NCBI GenBank assembly: GCA_019279435.1 | Contig: JAAALK010000289.1 | Location: 89,683,023-89,747,022 of the forward strand | Length of the DNA stretch: 64,000 nt | Origin: Zizania palustris | Taxonomy: Eukaryota; Streptophyta; Magnoliopsida; Poales; Poaceae | Direction of reading: 5' to 3' | Shown: positions 32,378 to 43,770 of the stretch, in pieces | Layout: every line of letters begins with the position of its first letter | Position numbering within the stretch: position 1 is the first letter of the stretch | Program-made: the position numbers and the translations under genes | The notes under the pieces: model-generated | The model's database searches: none | What the model was told of the DNA's origin: nothing | Seen by the model: the letters and a program-made list of their open reading frames with translations, nothing else

Positions 32378-34477
32378 TTAAAATATTATACTCATACATG
32401 AAGAAAAATTGTTATCTAAACCCAAATAAAAACTGAGACCCTTTCGACCCCTAGAACTACCCCTGCGGCTACTTTGCCCTTCGGAGCTTGAAGTCGTCCT
32501 TTTAGGCCGGGTACTTCTCTTTTTTCTCGAGGCTCGCAGTTTCATCTGCTCCTCCTGAAGTTCAGCCCATGTCAAGAGCCTTTCGGAGTCTGCCTCTGCA
32601 GGGTTTTCGGCTTGGTACTCCGAGTCGGACCAGTCAATAGGTTCGGAAGATGAAGACCCCTCCGCCTTCTTTTCCTCTTTAATATAAGATAAAACGTCCC
32701 TTCATACTTCAAGGGTAACCTCCCCCCCGTCTCCGCGAGGAACAGAGAAGCGGGAACGGCGGTAAGGTCTCAAACTCTCAAGGACTGCCCACTCCTTTCG
32801 AAGCTCGACGGTAGTTTCCAAAAGTTCGAAGTGAGGGCTCGAAGGGCATGACAAAACCTAAAAAAGAGAAGAACACCCAAGATGAGTACTGTTTATAACT
32901 TTTTCATTAATAAAACAAGGTTTACAAGGCCACAGGTACTCAGCGATCCTAAGCGGCTAGACCTGCGGGTCGGCTGGCGCAGCAGGAACCGGAGGGGCTG
33001 GCGAAGCAGGGAGTGGTGGCTTCGTTTGAGCTTGCTTCTGCCAGCAAGCCTCATCGATCCAGGCCTTAGCAGCGACCTTATGGTCCGTCTTCCAGGCTGA
33101 CCGGAAGGCTTCCCAAGCCAAAGCCACCTTCGAAGATGGCCGCAGCAAGTCATCATCCGCGAAGCCTCCAGGGGACGAGCTTCCAACCGAGCCAAGAGGG
33201 ATCCGAAGAGATTCAAGGTGACGAAGGACCCCGATGCCAGCACACTGTCCGGAGATCTCCCCGTACCGAATGCCGGAGTTCTTCATCAGCGACGAAGCAA
33301 CCTGGATCCTCGTCAGCTTTCGGTCGAGTGGCTCATAGGCTGCGGCGGAGGACGAAGGGCACATAGTGCCGAAGTACTCCAACGTACCCTGAAGAGCTTC
33401 CAAGGTACGATCAGCAGTACTATAATTTTTCCTCTCTGCCGCTTCCAGGTTCGCAACAGTCGCGTCCACCGCAGCCACCCGGAGCATCAAAGAACTTTTT
33501 TGGGCCATCGCCTGGCTAAGAGCCCCTTGAAGCTCCACCAACTGTGCGCTCGAGGTAGCTGCATCCTGACGGAGCTTTTCGACCTCCGCGCGGAGGACAA
33601 CGCGTTCGGCCTCAGCTTCTTGGGCTGACGAACGGAGGGCTTCGAGGGCTTCGTCAGATGCTGCCCTAGCCTTCTGTTCCTCCAAAACTTCTTCCTCCAG
33701 CCTGAGGGATCTCCCGGTGGAGTCGTCAAGGGCTGTCTGGAGGGTAGTGACCTTCCGGTTGAGTCGATTAAGTTCGACCTCGTTGGAAGTCGCTGCTGCT
33801 CTAGCAAGGGCAAATTGCTGCAAGAAGAACTAGGTAAGCACTAAAGAAGTTATGACCATTAATATATAGCAACTGTGGTATCTTTTTCATACCTGAAGGG
33901 CAGCCCTTTCGAGGGCCGTGTTGAGGGTCGAAGCCCTAGTCTCGCTCAAGACGGAGATCAACTCCGAGTTAGCAATGTCTTGGCTTCTCTCGGCCAGGGG
34001 CTCCATGAGTCTTCGAAGGCCGCTCCGGTGCTCCACGAAAGGAGCCAGTAGAGGAAGCCAAGACAAAGCTCGGGCATCGTCCGCTGCGGCCTCGTCCTCC
34101 GAATTGCCGACGGAGGGTGCGGTTTGGCCACGACGAAGGCCAAGGCTAGAAATGCTCTTACCCCTCCCCGGCACGAAGGGGGGAGAGGCAAGAGCACTCC
34201 GACCCCCGGCCACCACCTCTCCGGCCGGAACCACATTGTCGGAGGCGACTTCGGTGGTCGAGGTGGCCGCGGCCGGAGCCAACTCCGTCCCGGGAAGCAC
34301 GTCGTCCGCCCCGAAGGACACGTTCTCTGCCACCAGGCTCGGAGCCCCCAGAGGAGCAGAAGGGTCCGCTCGGATAACCGTCTCCGAAGAAGCGGGGACT
34401 TCGGGTGCCACCAAAGCTTCGATACCTGAAGAGGTACCTACTTCAGTAGCAAGATTAATAAGCGTGTTTTACAGATA

Positions 34478-34482
34478 GCAGG
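34478..34482 (+). repeat. Target-site duplication of Tat-2 (left copy)
   Basis: GCAGG precedes the TGTTGGCG start and is repeated at 45549-45553 after the CCAACA end. This proves that 34483-45548 is one insertion event. Confidence 0.92.
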
Positions 34483-34977
34483 TGTTGGCGTAAAAGATTA
34501 CGCTAACAGGTTTCTGTAGAAGAGAAACTAACAAACGAAGTGTTTGCGAAGAGAACTGTTCTAAGCCTCCGAAAGGATAATAACTTAGAATAGTTCGAAT
34601 GTGTGTATTGAATAACTTGTATTCGGTCCCTATTACAGGGTGAAATGGGGGGTATTTATAGGCCCAAACATTAAGGAAAAGACCTATTTACCCCTCTATT
34701 ACAACCGACATAGTGGAAACTATTCGGTTCCCTTAATAGGGCTAAAATGGTAAAAGACTAATCTAATGAGAAAGAAGATAAATCTTCCATCTTAGCTGGC
34801 AGAAAAGATCTTGGAGGGCCTTAGTTCGAAGATGTACTCCGAACTAATGCCTATCTTCGTACTTCGAACTTGGTTCTGTGTATCTTCGAAGTTGATCGTC
34901 TGGGAACCTTCGAATCTGCTGTCTGCCTTTATGTTGCTTCGGCAATAACCCCGAAGATGAGATATTTTCCTCCAACA
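34483..34977 (-). mobile_element. Tat-2 3' LTR
   Basis: TGTTGGCG ... CCAACA, 495 bp. The adjacent GTAGCCCCTCGAATAC at 34978-34993 is the reverse complement of the polypurine tract (GTATTCGAGGGGCTAC). The same tract precedes the Tat-1 3' LTR at about 47778-47792. Confidence 0.93.
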
Positions 34978-35305
34978 GTAGCCCCTCGAATACGCTTCTC
35001 CGTTTGACTTGTAACGTTAGGAGAGCAGTATACGGAAGGAAAAGATAACCAAACATAGGGGTTATTGGTTTTTATTTTATCTCCGAAATGCATGAAGATA
35101 TGAACTTCGAATCAGTCTTAAGGTAATTGCTTTTCGAACTATCTTAGAACCGACTCAAGAAGTTAGAAAGTCTTTTAGACTTAGAGAAAATAGCCGTTAA
35201 GTTTCTGTTTCTAACGGAAACTGTAGCAGGCGCTAATTTCGTAAGAGGAGTAACGGCAGGAATGCGAAACGACATGGATTAACGGTAAAAAAGCGAAGTC
35301 TGGGC

Positions 35306-35313
35306 TATAAATA
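35306..35313 (+). promoter_or_regulatory. TATA box of the Tat-2 antisense gene
   Basis: TATAAATA stands 119 bp upstream of the ATG at 35432, on the strand opposite to the retrotransposon. It lies outside the LTR (which ends at 34977), so the antisense gene appears to have its own promoter. The Tat-1 copy has TATAAAA at the equivalent place. Confidence 0.6.
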
Positions 35314-35431
35314 GGAGGTCTAGAAGTTACCCAGTTACCTTTTCACCGCATTCTCGCAATCCAAAACTTTTCGAGCCCTTTGAGTTCTTGAGGCCTAGCC
35401 TCCATTTCCTCAGAGCAATCCGACGACTGCA

Positions 35432-38400
35432 ATGGTGAAGACTAAGGGATCTGCACCTCCGTCGGTCTTGGCTCAGCAACAGGCGGCTGCAGCAGTAGCG
35501 GCAGCAACGTCGGCGGTGGTGACATCAGCGGTGGCAGCGTCGACGACGGCATCCATGGCGGCAGGAGGGAGAAATCCCCAAATCGCCGATGACCAAGGTC
35601 TGTGCCCGCCATCGACAAAGTATTTGGATCAATCTTTTGAGTTGGGGCCTTCTACCTGCAAGAGGGAGTCTTTGGCAATCACAGCAGGGGGAAAAATTAG
35701 TAATGGAGTTATGATCCGGAAGCCGGGCAAAGAATCGATTCCATCGCCAAGACTCGGAGAAGTAGTGGTATTCGAAGCTGGCTTGGGCCTCCCTGCAGTG
35801 GATTTCCTGGTGGAGGTACTTGATCTGTTCCATGTAACCCTCCCCCAATTATCTCCGAATGCAGTAGCTAGATTAGCTATCTTCGAATGGGCGCTGAGAG
35901 CCGAAGGTTGTGAGGGGAGGGCAGAAATCTTCGCTATACTACACAGAGCAACTTGCCAACCGAAGACCTTCGTAGGCTCCGGAGGTGAAAAAGTGGAGAT
36001 ATCCTTCGGCTCTATCAACTTTAGACTTCGAGATGAGTATGCCCTTCAGTTTCCTGCCAAGGCCATCAATGCTAGATGGTACACTGATTGGGTTCTGAGA
36101 TGGTTCTATGCCGAAGTTGGAGCAAGCAGTCCTCTGGCTGGGCCCCTTAAAGAAATTCAATTCCGGAAAGAAGCCTTAGTGCAGCCCAACGAAGGCCAAC
36201 TCGAAGCTCGTCTTAACCTGCTTCAAAAGATTAGCCGAAGGTTAAGCATGCGGGACTTAGCCGAAGAATTCATCGGACTGCAAATTCCTCCGCTGATGGC
36301 CAACTGGCCTGTCATCTTCGAGGATGATTCGGAAGGCGGTCTCCGCAAGATTAACTTGACTTCGAGCCCTGCAGGTAACTTCGAAACCAACATGTATTAT
36401 ACATATTTACTTCGAAGAAAGACTAATTTGATTTATTTTTTAGCTTCTTCAGCCCCTATTACTTCAGAGCAAATTGTAAGGGCTTCGGAGAAGATTTTGG
36501 GTGCCCCAACTCCGACTGAAAAAGAATGGAGAATTAAATTGGTCGGATGATGACTTCACCTTTGATCCTCCGAGCAGTCCAGTGCTCGACCTCCCCCAGA
36601 ATGTCGAAGGTAAACTTCGCATAATTCTTTTATTATTTTTTTGCAAAATTATACGATGTATAATGCCTTTGTTTTTGCAGAGCCTCTTTCGGAAGAAGTA
36701 CATCACGAAGACACAACTCAAAGGCCTTCGACAACTTCGGAGCCGCACCCGGAGGTCACTCAACAGGGGCCTGGACGAGGAAAAAGACACATAGAGCCTC
36801 TCCCTACTCAAGGATCAACTTCGTCTGAGTCAACAGATGAAAGTGAATCAACTGAGGGGGGGCCATCTTCTGAAGTTCCAAGGACCTCAGGAGAACGCTC
36901 CGGACCTTCGTCAAGCAGGGATGACCAAAGGGCTTCGGCAATGCTCCCTCTTTTGACTCCTTTTTTGGAGCCAACTGGGCTTCGGACTCTGCTCAAACCT
37001 TTAGGTCGAGTGAGTCGCAAAGTCGGGGAGACAGAGCTGGTAGCAAAATTAAGCAGGGCGAAGAGTTCGGAGCTTAACGTTGCCCTGGAACGAGCGGCCT
37101 ACCAGGTACGGAGCACCTTCGAACCAATATCTTTAGCGAATTATATTGGGTTCGGAGTACATCTTCGAACCAGTAGCAAATTATACATGAATAATTTCTT
37201 ACTTTAGTTTTTTCTTTTCTCAGCAAGCAGTCTTGGCCCGCGCTGCAACTTTATCAAGCGAGAATGAAATTGCTCAGCTTCGGGAAGAAAATGAAGCTCT
37301 TAAACGCAACTTGTCTTTCTCCGAAGCTAGAGTACTTAAAATGGATAATATGATTTCAACGGAGCGTAGGGCCAGACAGGGCTTGGAGGCTGCTAATAAG
37401 GAGTTCGAAGCAGAAAGAATTGTGCTTCGGGCTGAAATTGAAAAGATGCAGTTGGAGCATGCTAGTGCTGGGTCCGAACTTGTAAGGCTCCAAGAAGAAG
37501 CTAGCCAACTCCTAAACCAGAAGAATATTTTAACTACGGAGAATGCTAGGATTTCTGGAGTTTTGGCAGAAACGACTTCGAGCAAGGATGCACTAACTGA
37601 AGAAAAGCTCAAGTCAGAGAAGGTAGCTACGGAGGTCATCGAACAGATGCTAGGTGTTCTGGAGTACTTCGGTACTACTGGATCACTTCCTTCGAATGAC
37701 AACGTGACTCTGCTGCGCCGGCTAAAAAGGATCCAAGGAGCAGCGAAGCAAATGAAGACGGCAGGCATTCATTATGGAGAACTCTCCGGACAAGTGTCTG
37801 CCCTCGGACTACTTCGTTACTACGAGGATTTGGGCCGAACAATTACTCCGAGCGCAGAGGGCTCCATTACCTTCGACGACGAGCGGCTTTTGAATCCTTC
37901 CGAAGGCGTGACTGCCGCCTGGCGAGCCTTTCAAACCTCATGGAGAGCCGAAGGTCGTTCTGCGATCAAGGCTTGGATCGATGAAGGCCAACGCCAGAAG
38001 CAAGTTCGGAGCCAAGCTTCGAGCAGTCAGCCTCCTCCGAACCCGCAGGTTTAGGAATTATTTAGGATTTTTTGACTATGTAAAGCTCATGCTTGTAAAC
38101 ATTTATCAATGAAAATCTTGTTTGTTATATTTGTAGGCTTTGCCTCTTATGGAAGACATCGAAGTGTTAGAGCTTAACAACGAACTTCGCTCGTTATGGA
38201 ACACCTTCGAACTTCTAAAGAGTTATAAGCGTCCTCGATTTCTTATTCCTCGAGATGACTCCAGCGTAATTGCGCCCGAAGTAATCAAAGACGTATTGTC
38301 TTATATTAAAGAGGAAGAGAAAGAGGTTAACGCAAACACCTCGTCTTCTGAAGACACTATTTGGTCTGAAGACGAAGGTGAAGCTCGAAATAAAAGATCT

Positions 38401-38616
38401 GAAGATCTTAGAAGCTGGGAAAGAAGCCCCGAACGGCTTCGAACTTGGGCCGAGCTTCAACAAGAGCAGAAGGATTTTAGAGCTTCGAAGGGGAGGAAGA
38501 GAGTTAAACGTAAAGTTCTTAGAACTTCCGATGTTGGAACTAGTCGTTCCACCCCTAGCTCTCGGGACCGAAGAGGTCTCCGATTCCTTCTTGGTATAGA
38601 TACCAATTTTTCATAG
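35432..38616 (+). CDS. Antisense multi-exon gene of Tat-2 (PF04195-like plus coiled coil)
   Basis: The gene runs opposite to gag-pol. Likely exons: 35432-36374, 36444-36609, 36681-37105, 37224-38048 and 38137-38616. All introns are short and obey GT-AG. Exon 1 has an Ala-rich head and a PF04195-like ('putative gypsy type transposon') core: GEVVVFEAGLGLPAVDFLVE, LFHVTLPQLSPNA, IFEWALRAEGCEGRAEIF, WYTDWVLRWFYAEVG and SMRDLAEEFIGLQ. Exon 3 is acidic and Ser-rich; exon 4 is a long coiled coil ending in AIKAWIDEGQRQKQ; exon 5 is charged, with RKRVKRK near the end. Splice sites after exons 1, 3 and 4 coincide with Tat-1. Exon 2 changes frame after an A-run, so this copy probably carries an indel. 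The role is unknown; DNA or RNA binding by the protein is only a guess. Confidence 0.7.
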
Positions 38617-38969
38617 TGTAATCTGTAAACACATTTATTTCAATAATGAATGCCGATTTAAAATTGTCTCCATATTTACTAGCCCCTCTTTGGGTATAAG
38701 CAACTTCGAAATGTATTCAAAGATGGTTATGCGCAAAGAAAAAACTTCGGAGTACAATTTTTTGGGGGTTCGGAGCCCCTCTGTCATTTAAAGATCTTTT
38801 AAAATCTTATGAAATGTCTTCGACTATTTTTAGTCAGAAGAATGGTAATTTAGTACCTTTGTTTTATGAAAGAAATCAGTTTAGATAACTTTCAGGACAC
38901 TTTACTGTCTTAAAAATTTGTCACTTTGGACTATGTTAACAGACATTCGAAGCTCATGGCTCAAATGTT

Positions 38970-39410
38970 GTTTTGCTTTAGCCACCTTGGGCTTTGTTTT
39001 TGCGATCTCTGATGAACCAATGGTTCGGAGTTTGCAATGGTCTCTTTGGACTCTTTTTACGGATGTCTACCAGCCAATGGCTTGGACTCCGTATAGTTTG
39101 GCCACCTTTGGCTCTTTTTGCAGAAGTCTACCAGCCAATGGCTTGGACTTCGCAGATTTTGGCCACCTTCGGCTCTTTTTGCAGAAGTCTACCAGCCAAT
39201 GGCTTGGACTTCGCAGATTTTGGCCACCTTCGGCTTTTTTTACGGAAGTCTACAAGCTGCAGCTTGGACTCCGTAGGTTTTGGCCACCTTCGGCTCTTTT
39301 TACAGAAGTCTACCAGCCAATGGCTTGGACTCCGTAGGGTGTGGTTTTGGGCTCTTTTACGGATGCCTACAAGCCGGTGGCCTGGGCTCCGGATTATGTC
39401 AGCCCCCACG
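38970..39410 (-). repeat. Tandem repeat, unit about 61 bp, Tat-2
   Basis: About six copies of a 61-bp unit containing CAGAAGTCTACCAGCCAATG, GCTTGGACTTCGCAG and TTTTGGCCACCTTCGGCTC. Two central copies are identical. The array lies between the end of pol and the end of the antisense gene, the same place as the unrelated 118-bp array in Tat-1. Confidence 0.9.
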
Positions 39411-39600
39411 TCGGAAGCTTCGAACTTTATGGGTTCGAAGTCCGAAAATACAACCCAGCTTAATGACACTTCCCTCTCGGTCGACCCCGTGGTTCTAGTG
39501 CGTCCACTCGGAAGCTGGAAGTCTATGAGGGGAAGGCAACTATCAGGGTCATATGCTTTATTAATTTAGGAGATGATTACAAGCGAATTACAAGGAGCCC

Positions 39601-42600
39601 TTATGCGAAGTATCGCTTTAGGTGCTCCGCATGCCAAGCATGTGCTAACTCTTCACCTTCTAAATTAGCTAGTTTAAATGAACCAGGGCGCCCTGAGCGG
39701 ACAATTAGGTATGGACCTTCCCATTTATTGCCTAACTTCCCTGGTGCTATAATGCTTCGTAGAACAAGATGACCCGGTCTTAGTTCATTGAGCTTAACCT
39801 TCGGGTCATACCAAGCCTTCGTCTGCTGATGATACTTTGATAAATTAGCTACAGCTCGAAGTCTTGTTTCTTCTGATAAGTCTAACGAAGCTTGTCTTTC
39901 TTCTTCAATGTCTGGTTCGGTGCTGCGAAATGATCCCCCTTTGAGCTCTGTTGGAGTCATAGCTTCATCTCCGAATAGTAGTCTGAACGGAGTAAAACCT
40001 GTGGACCTTGTTTGCGTAGTCCGAATGGACCACAGAATCTTCGGAAGCTCTTCGGTCCACAGTCCCTTTGCTAATCCTACTATTCTTCGATTTAGCCCTG
40101 ATAAAATATTTCCATTGGCTCGTTCTACGGCTCCATTCGACTGAGGATGCCTCACTGCAGCAAAACATAGCTGAATGCCTAGGTCTTTGCAAAACTTCCT
40201 GAAGGGTTCTGCGTCGAACTGTGTTCCATTATCAACTGTGAGGTATCTAGGCACTCCGAACCGACAAATAATGTTCTTCCAGAAGAATTTCTGCACATTG
40301 TTCGAAGTGATAGCTGTTAAGGGTTCTGCTTCCACCCACTTAGAAAAATATTCAATAGCTACCACTACGAACTTCAGATTTCCCTTTGCTAACAGAAAGG
40401 GACCAATTAGATCCATACCCCATCTGGCCATAGGCCATACCAGAGCAATGACTTGAAGAGCTGTTGGTGGGTGATGACTCCGTCGACCCATCCACTGGCA
40501 TCCTTGACAAGTGCGGACCAAGCTCTCCGCATCAGCTGTTATTGTGGGCCAATAAAGCCCCTGGCGAAGTGTTTTTCCTGCCAGAGCTCTAGGGGCTAAA
40601 TGGCTTCCACAAAGGCCTTCGTGAATTTCTCGAAGAATTTCTTGGCCTTCGGCTTGAGATATACATCGGAGTAGAGGGAAATATACTCCGGCCTTATATA
40701 ATATACCGTTGATTAACTGATAGTTTCTGGCTCTGAGCTTTAATCTTGACAACTGGGGTTCTTCGGGCAAATTTGTTCCTTCTTGCAAGAGTTCTATGAT
40801 CGAATCTTTCCAATCTGCAGTAGGAATGCAAAGAATCTCCGCAGAGGCAATTTGTGGCACCGAAGGTATATTGAGCTCCTCATAGAAAGCTTCTTCAGGC
40901 ACATCCACAGCTCCGGCTGCAGCCTTCGCTAAAATGTCCGCTTGCACGTTTTCCGCTCTTGGTATACTCCGAATGGAAATACCCTTGAAGTGTGCTTCGA
41001 TTTTGCGGATTTCTTCTAAGTACTTTGCAAGCTGTGGATGCCGAACTTGAAAACTTTTGTCTACGTGCCCTGCTATTATCTGAGAATCTGTCTTTATAAT
41101 TATTCTTGTAGCCCCTAGAGCACGTGCTTTCCGAAGTCCCAATAAAATCCCTTCGTACTGTGCTATATTATTGGTAGACTTAAAGTTGAGTCTTGCGGAG
41201 TACATTGCTCTTTGCCCGGACGGTGAAATCAACACTGCCCCAATGCCTGCTCCGGATGCTTGGAAAGCCCCATCAGAATAAACAGTCCAAACTCCGTCAC
41301 TTGATTTCTCCGGAGTCAAATTCGCAGGTGGAGTCCACTCTGCTACGAAGTCTGCTAGGACTTGGGATTTGATAGCTGTCCTTGCCAAGAAAGATATGCC
41401 GAAGGGTGCTAACTCGACTGCCCACTTTCCAATCCTTCCAGTGGAATCTTTGCTTCGGAGCATATCTCCTAAGGGATACGAAGTTGGTACAATTACATTA
41501 TGAGCCAAAAAATAATGTCTTAGCTTCCTCGAAGCCATTATCAGAGCATAAACGAACTTCTCAAGTTCGGAGTATCTTGTCTTCGCTCCTGATAATGCTT
41601 CGGATACAAAATAAACAGGATTTTGGACCAACTTCTCATTGAAATCCACTTCTCTGACAAGGACTGCGCTGACAGCTGAACCTGTAGCTGCAAGGTACAG
41701 GAGTAGGGTTTCGTCCGCAGTAGGCACCGTGAGTGTAGCAAGATTACTGAGATAATCTTTAATATCTTCGAAGCTTCTCTGACACTCCGGTGTCCATGCA
41801 AAATCTTCGGACCATTTCAAAGCTTTGAATATTGGCAAGCTCCTCTCCGCAGACCTTGATAAAAACCTGCTAAGTGCGGCCAGACGCCCAGTCAGCTTTT
41901 GCACTTGCTTTAAATTCTCCGGAGGAGCCATCTTCTGCAGCGCAGTTATTTGAGTAGGGCTAGCTTCAATTCCCCTGCTTGAAACTAAATACCCTAACAA
42001 TTTTCCAGCCTTAGCTCCGAATATACATTTTTCGGGGTTAAGACGGATCCCACATGTCCGAAGGCTATTGAATGTTTCTGCTAAGTCTAGGCTATGTTGG
42101 TGCTTTAAAGCACTCTTTATTACAATATCATCCATATAGGCCTCCACATTGCGACCTAGTTGATGACCTAGAGCCTTAGCAACTAATCTTGAAAAAGTAG
42201 CCCCAGCATTTCTTAGGCCGAAGGGCATTCTTACATAGCAGAAGACTCCCGAAGGAGTTACGAAGCTTGTCTTGATTTCATCTTCGCGCTTCAACCATAT
42301 TTGATGATAACCAGAATACGCGTCGAGGAAGCTTAGTAACTCCGAACCTGCGGTGGAGTCAACCAGTTGATCAATTCGGGGCATGGGGTAGGGGTCACGT
42401 GGGCATGCTTTATTCAAAGATGTGAAATCAATGCACATGCGCCACTTTCCGGAAGACTTCTTTCTGACGAAGACTGGGTTGGCTAACCATTCTGTGTGAG
42501 CCACTTCTCTGATAATCCCAGCCTTCAACAGTTTTTCAACTTCATCCTTAGCTAGAGCAGCTCTCTCTGCGGACATCTTCCGGAGTCCTTGTCGAACAGG

Positions 42601-43770
42601 CCGGGCCTTCGGGTTTACAAGTAAACTGTGCTCAATAATATCCTGATCGACTCCGGTGATATCTTCGTCAGACCAAGCGAAGACATCCAAATTTTCTTCC
42701 ACCACCTTTTCCAAGGAGGTTGCAACTTCAGGAGGTAAATCTTTACCAAATTGAAAAGTGTACTCTTTACCATCTTTAACAATGACCTTCGTTGCAATCT
42801 CTCCTTCAGGACTTGGTCTCGGAAAAGACTTCTTCGAAGCTTCGGAGGAGGCTGAAAAAAATTCTTCATTATCCTGCACACTGTTTACTTGCCTCGGATC
42901 AAGAGGGGGACCATGACCATATTCCACCCTCCGAGCAATGGCTTGATCTCCGAAGATTGTAAGGACTCCTGCTTGTGTGGGCATCTTTATGCACAAGTAA
43001 TTGTGATGCGCCACAGCTCCGAACTGGTTCAGCATGCCCCGTCCGAAAATGACGTTATAAGCATACGGGGCATCTACCACATCAAAGATAACTTCTTCAG
43101 TCCGGGCTAATAAACCTTCTCCGAAGGTGACTTCGAGGCCTATCTGACCAAGTGCATCAAGCGGGGGTCCTGCGAAGCCTTGCAGAGGACGAGCCGCTGG
43201 AAGGAGATACTTCCTGGAAATGCATAACTGATCGAAGGCTTGAACAAAAATGATGTCTGCCGAGCTACCTCTGTCAATTAACACCCTTCGGACTTCAGTG
43301 CCCGCAATATCAGCAGTGATAACCAATGGATCTGCGTGCGGGAACTTAATACCAGCTGCATCCTCCGCAGAGAAAGATATTGGAACGTGAGACCACTCCG
43401 GCATTGCAGCTGCAGATGACGAAGTCCCAATATGACCTACTTCCCGAACGTACTCTCTTCGCTGTCTCTTGGACATGCTTCCGAGGGTACCTCCTTCGGA
43501 GATAGGGAGAACTACTCTTTTTCCTCTATCTTGCCCTTCTTCTTGCTTCGGAGGTGGCATAACATTGGCCACCGGAGGGTGCCTTGCAGCATCAAAATTT
43601 TCTATTCGCGCCACAGCCTGGACCGGCTCTGGGCGCGTTGTAGCTGGAACTCGGTCGGTACTGCCTCGACCCGAAGTTCTCTCTAAGTACTCTCCCCTTA
43701 GAGTAAGTATAGCCTTGCAAGTGTCAGTTGCATGGCTTCGATTTTCTCCGTGAATGCAGCAGAAAAGGGT
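39601..43770 (-). CDS. Tat-2 pol polyprotein (PR-RT-RNase H-IN)
   Basis: This 1390-codon frame is in phase with gag and separated from it only by TAG 43771-43773. It begins with a finger-like CCIHGENRSHATDTC, then LTLRGEYLERTSGRG. Protease reads VLIDRGSSADIIF (about 43270), where Tat-1 has DGGS. RT has KWRMCIDFTSLNKA, YVRMPFGLRNAGATF and AYMDDIVIKS (about 42130). RNase H has VYSDGAFQASGAG, NIAQYEGILLGL and IKTDSQIIAGH. Integrase has the H2C2 finger (HLAPRALAGK ... CQGCQWMGRRSHH) and the triad MDLIGPF, VDNGTQFD and NGAVERAN. It ends HAEHLKRYFA with no chromodomain. It copies genomic RNA to DNA in the particle and inserts it into the chromosome. Expression would need readthrough of the TAG. Confidence 0.93.
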   Translation of the reverse strand, partial: TLFCCIHGENRSHATDTCKAILTLRGEYLERTSGRGSTDRVPATTRPEPVQAVARIENFDAARHPPVANVMPPPKQEEGQDRGKRVVLPISEGGTLGSMSKRQRREYVREVGHIGTSSSAAAMPEWSHVPISFSAEDAAGIKFPHADPLVITADIAGTEVRRVLIDRGSSADIIFVQAFDQLCISRKYLLPAARPLQGFAGPPLDALGQIGLEVTFGEGLLARTEEVIFDVVDAPYAYNVIFGRGMLNQFGAVAHHNYLCIKMPTQAGVLTIFGDQAIARRVEYGHGPPLDPRQVNSVQDNEEFFSASSEASKKSFPRPSPEGEIATKVIVKDGKEYTFQFGKDLPPEVATSLEKVVEENLDVFAWSDEDITGVDQDIIEHSLLVNPKARPVRQGLRKMSAERAALAKDEVEKLLKAGIIREVAHTEWLANPVFVRKKSSGKWRMCIDFTSLNKACPRDPYPMPRIDQLVDSTAGSELLSFLDAYSGYHQIWLKREDEIKTSFVTPSGVFCYVRMPFGLRNAGATFSRLVAKALGHQLGRNVEAYMDDIVIKSALKHQHSLDLAETFNSLRTCGIRLNPEKCIFGAKAGKLLGYLVSSRGIEASPTQITALQKMAPPENLKQVQKLTGRLAALSRFLSRSAERSLPIFKALKWSEDFAWTPECQRSFEDIKDYLSNLATLTVPTADETLLLYLAATGSAVSAVLVREVDFNEKLVQNPVYFVSEALSGAKTRYSELEKFVYALIMASRKLRHYFLAHNVIVPTSYPLGDMLRSKDSTGRIGKWAVELAPFGISFLARTAIKSQVLADFVAEWTPPANLTPEKSSDGVWTVYSDGAFQASGAGIGAVLISPSGQRAMYSARLNFKSTNNIAQYEGILLGLRKARALGATRIIIKTDSQIIAGHVDKSFQVRHPQLAKYLEEIRKIEAHFKGISIRSIPRAENVQADILAKAAAGAVDVPEEAFYEELNIPSVPQIASAEILCIPTADWKDSIIELLQEGTNLPEEPQLSRLKLRARNYQLINGILYKAGVYFPLLRCISQAEGQEILREIHEGLCGSHLAPRALAGKTLRQGLYWPTITADAESLVRTCQGCQWMGRRSHHPPTALQVIALVWPMARWGMDLIGPFLLAKGNLKFVVVAIEYFSKWVEAEPLTAITSNNVQKFFWKNIICRFGVPRYLTVDNGTQFDAEPFRKFCKDLGIQLCFAAVRHPQSNGAVERANGNILSGLNRRIVGLAKGLWTEELPKILWSIRTTQTRSTGFTPFRLLFGDEAMTPTELKGGSFRSTEPDIEEERQASLDLSEETRLRAVANLSKYHQQTKAWYDPKVKLNELRPGHLVLRSIIAPGKLGNKWEGPYLIVRSGRPGSFKLANLEGEELAHAWHAEHLKRYFA

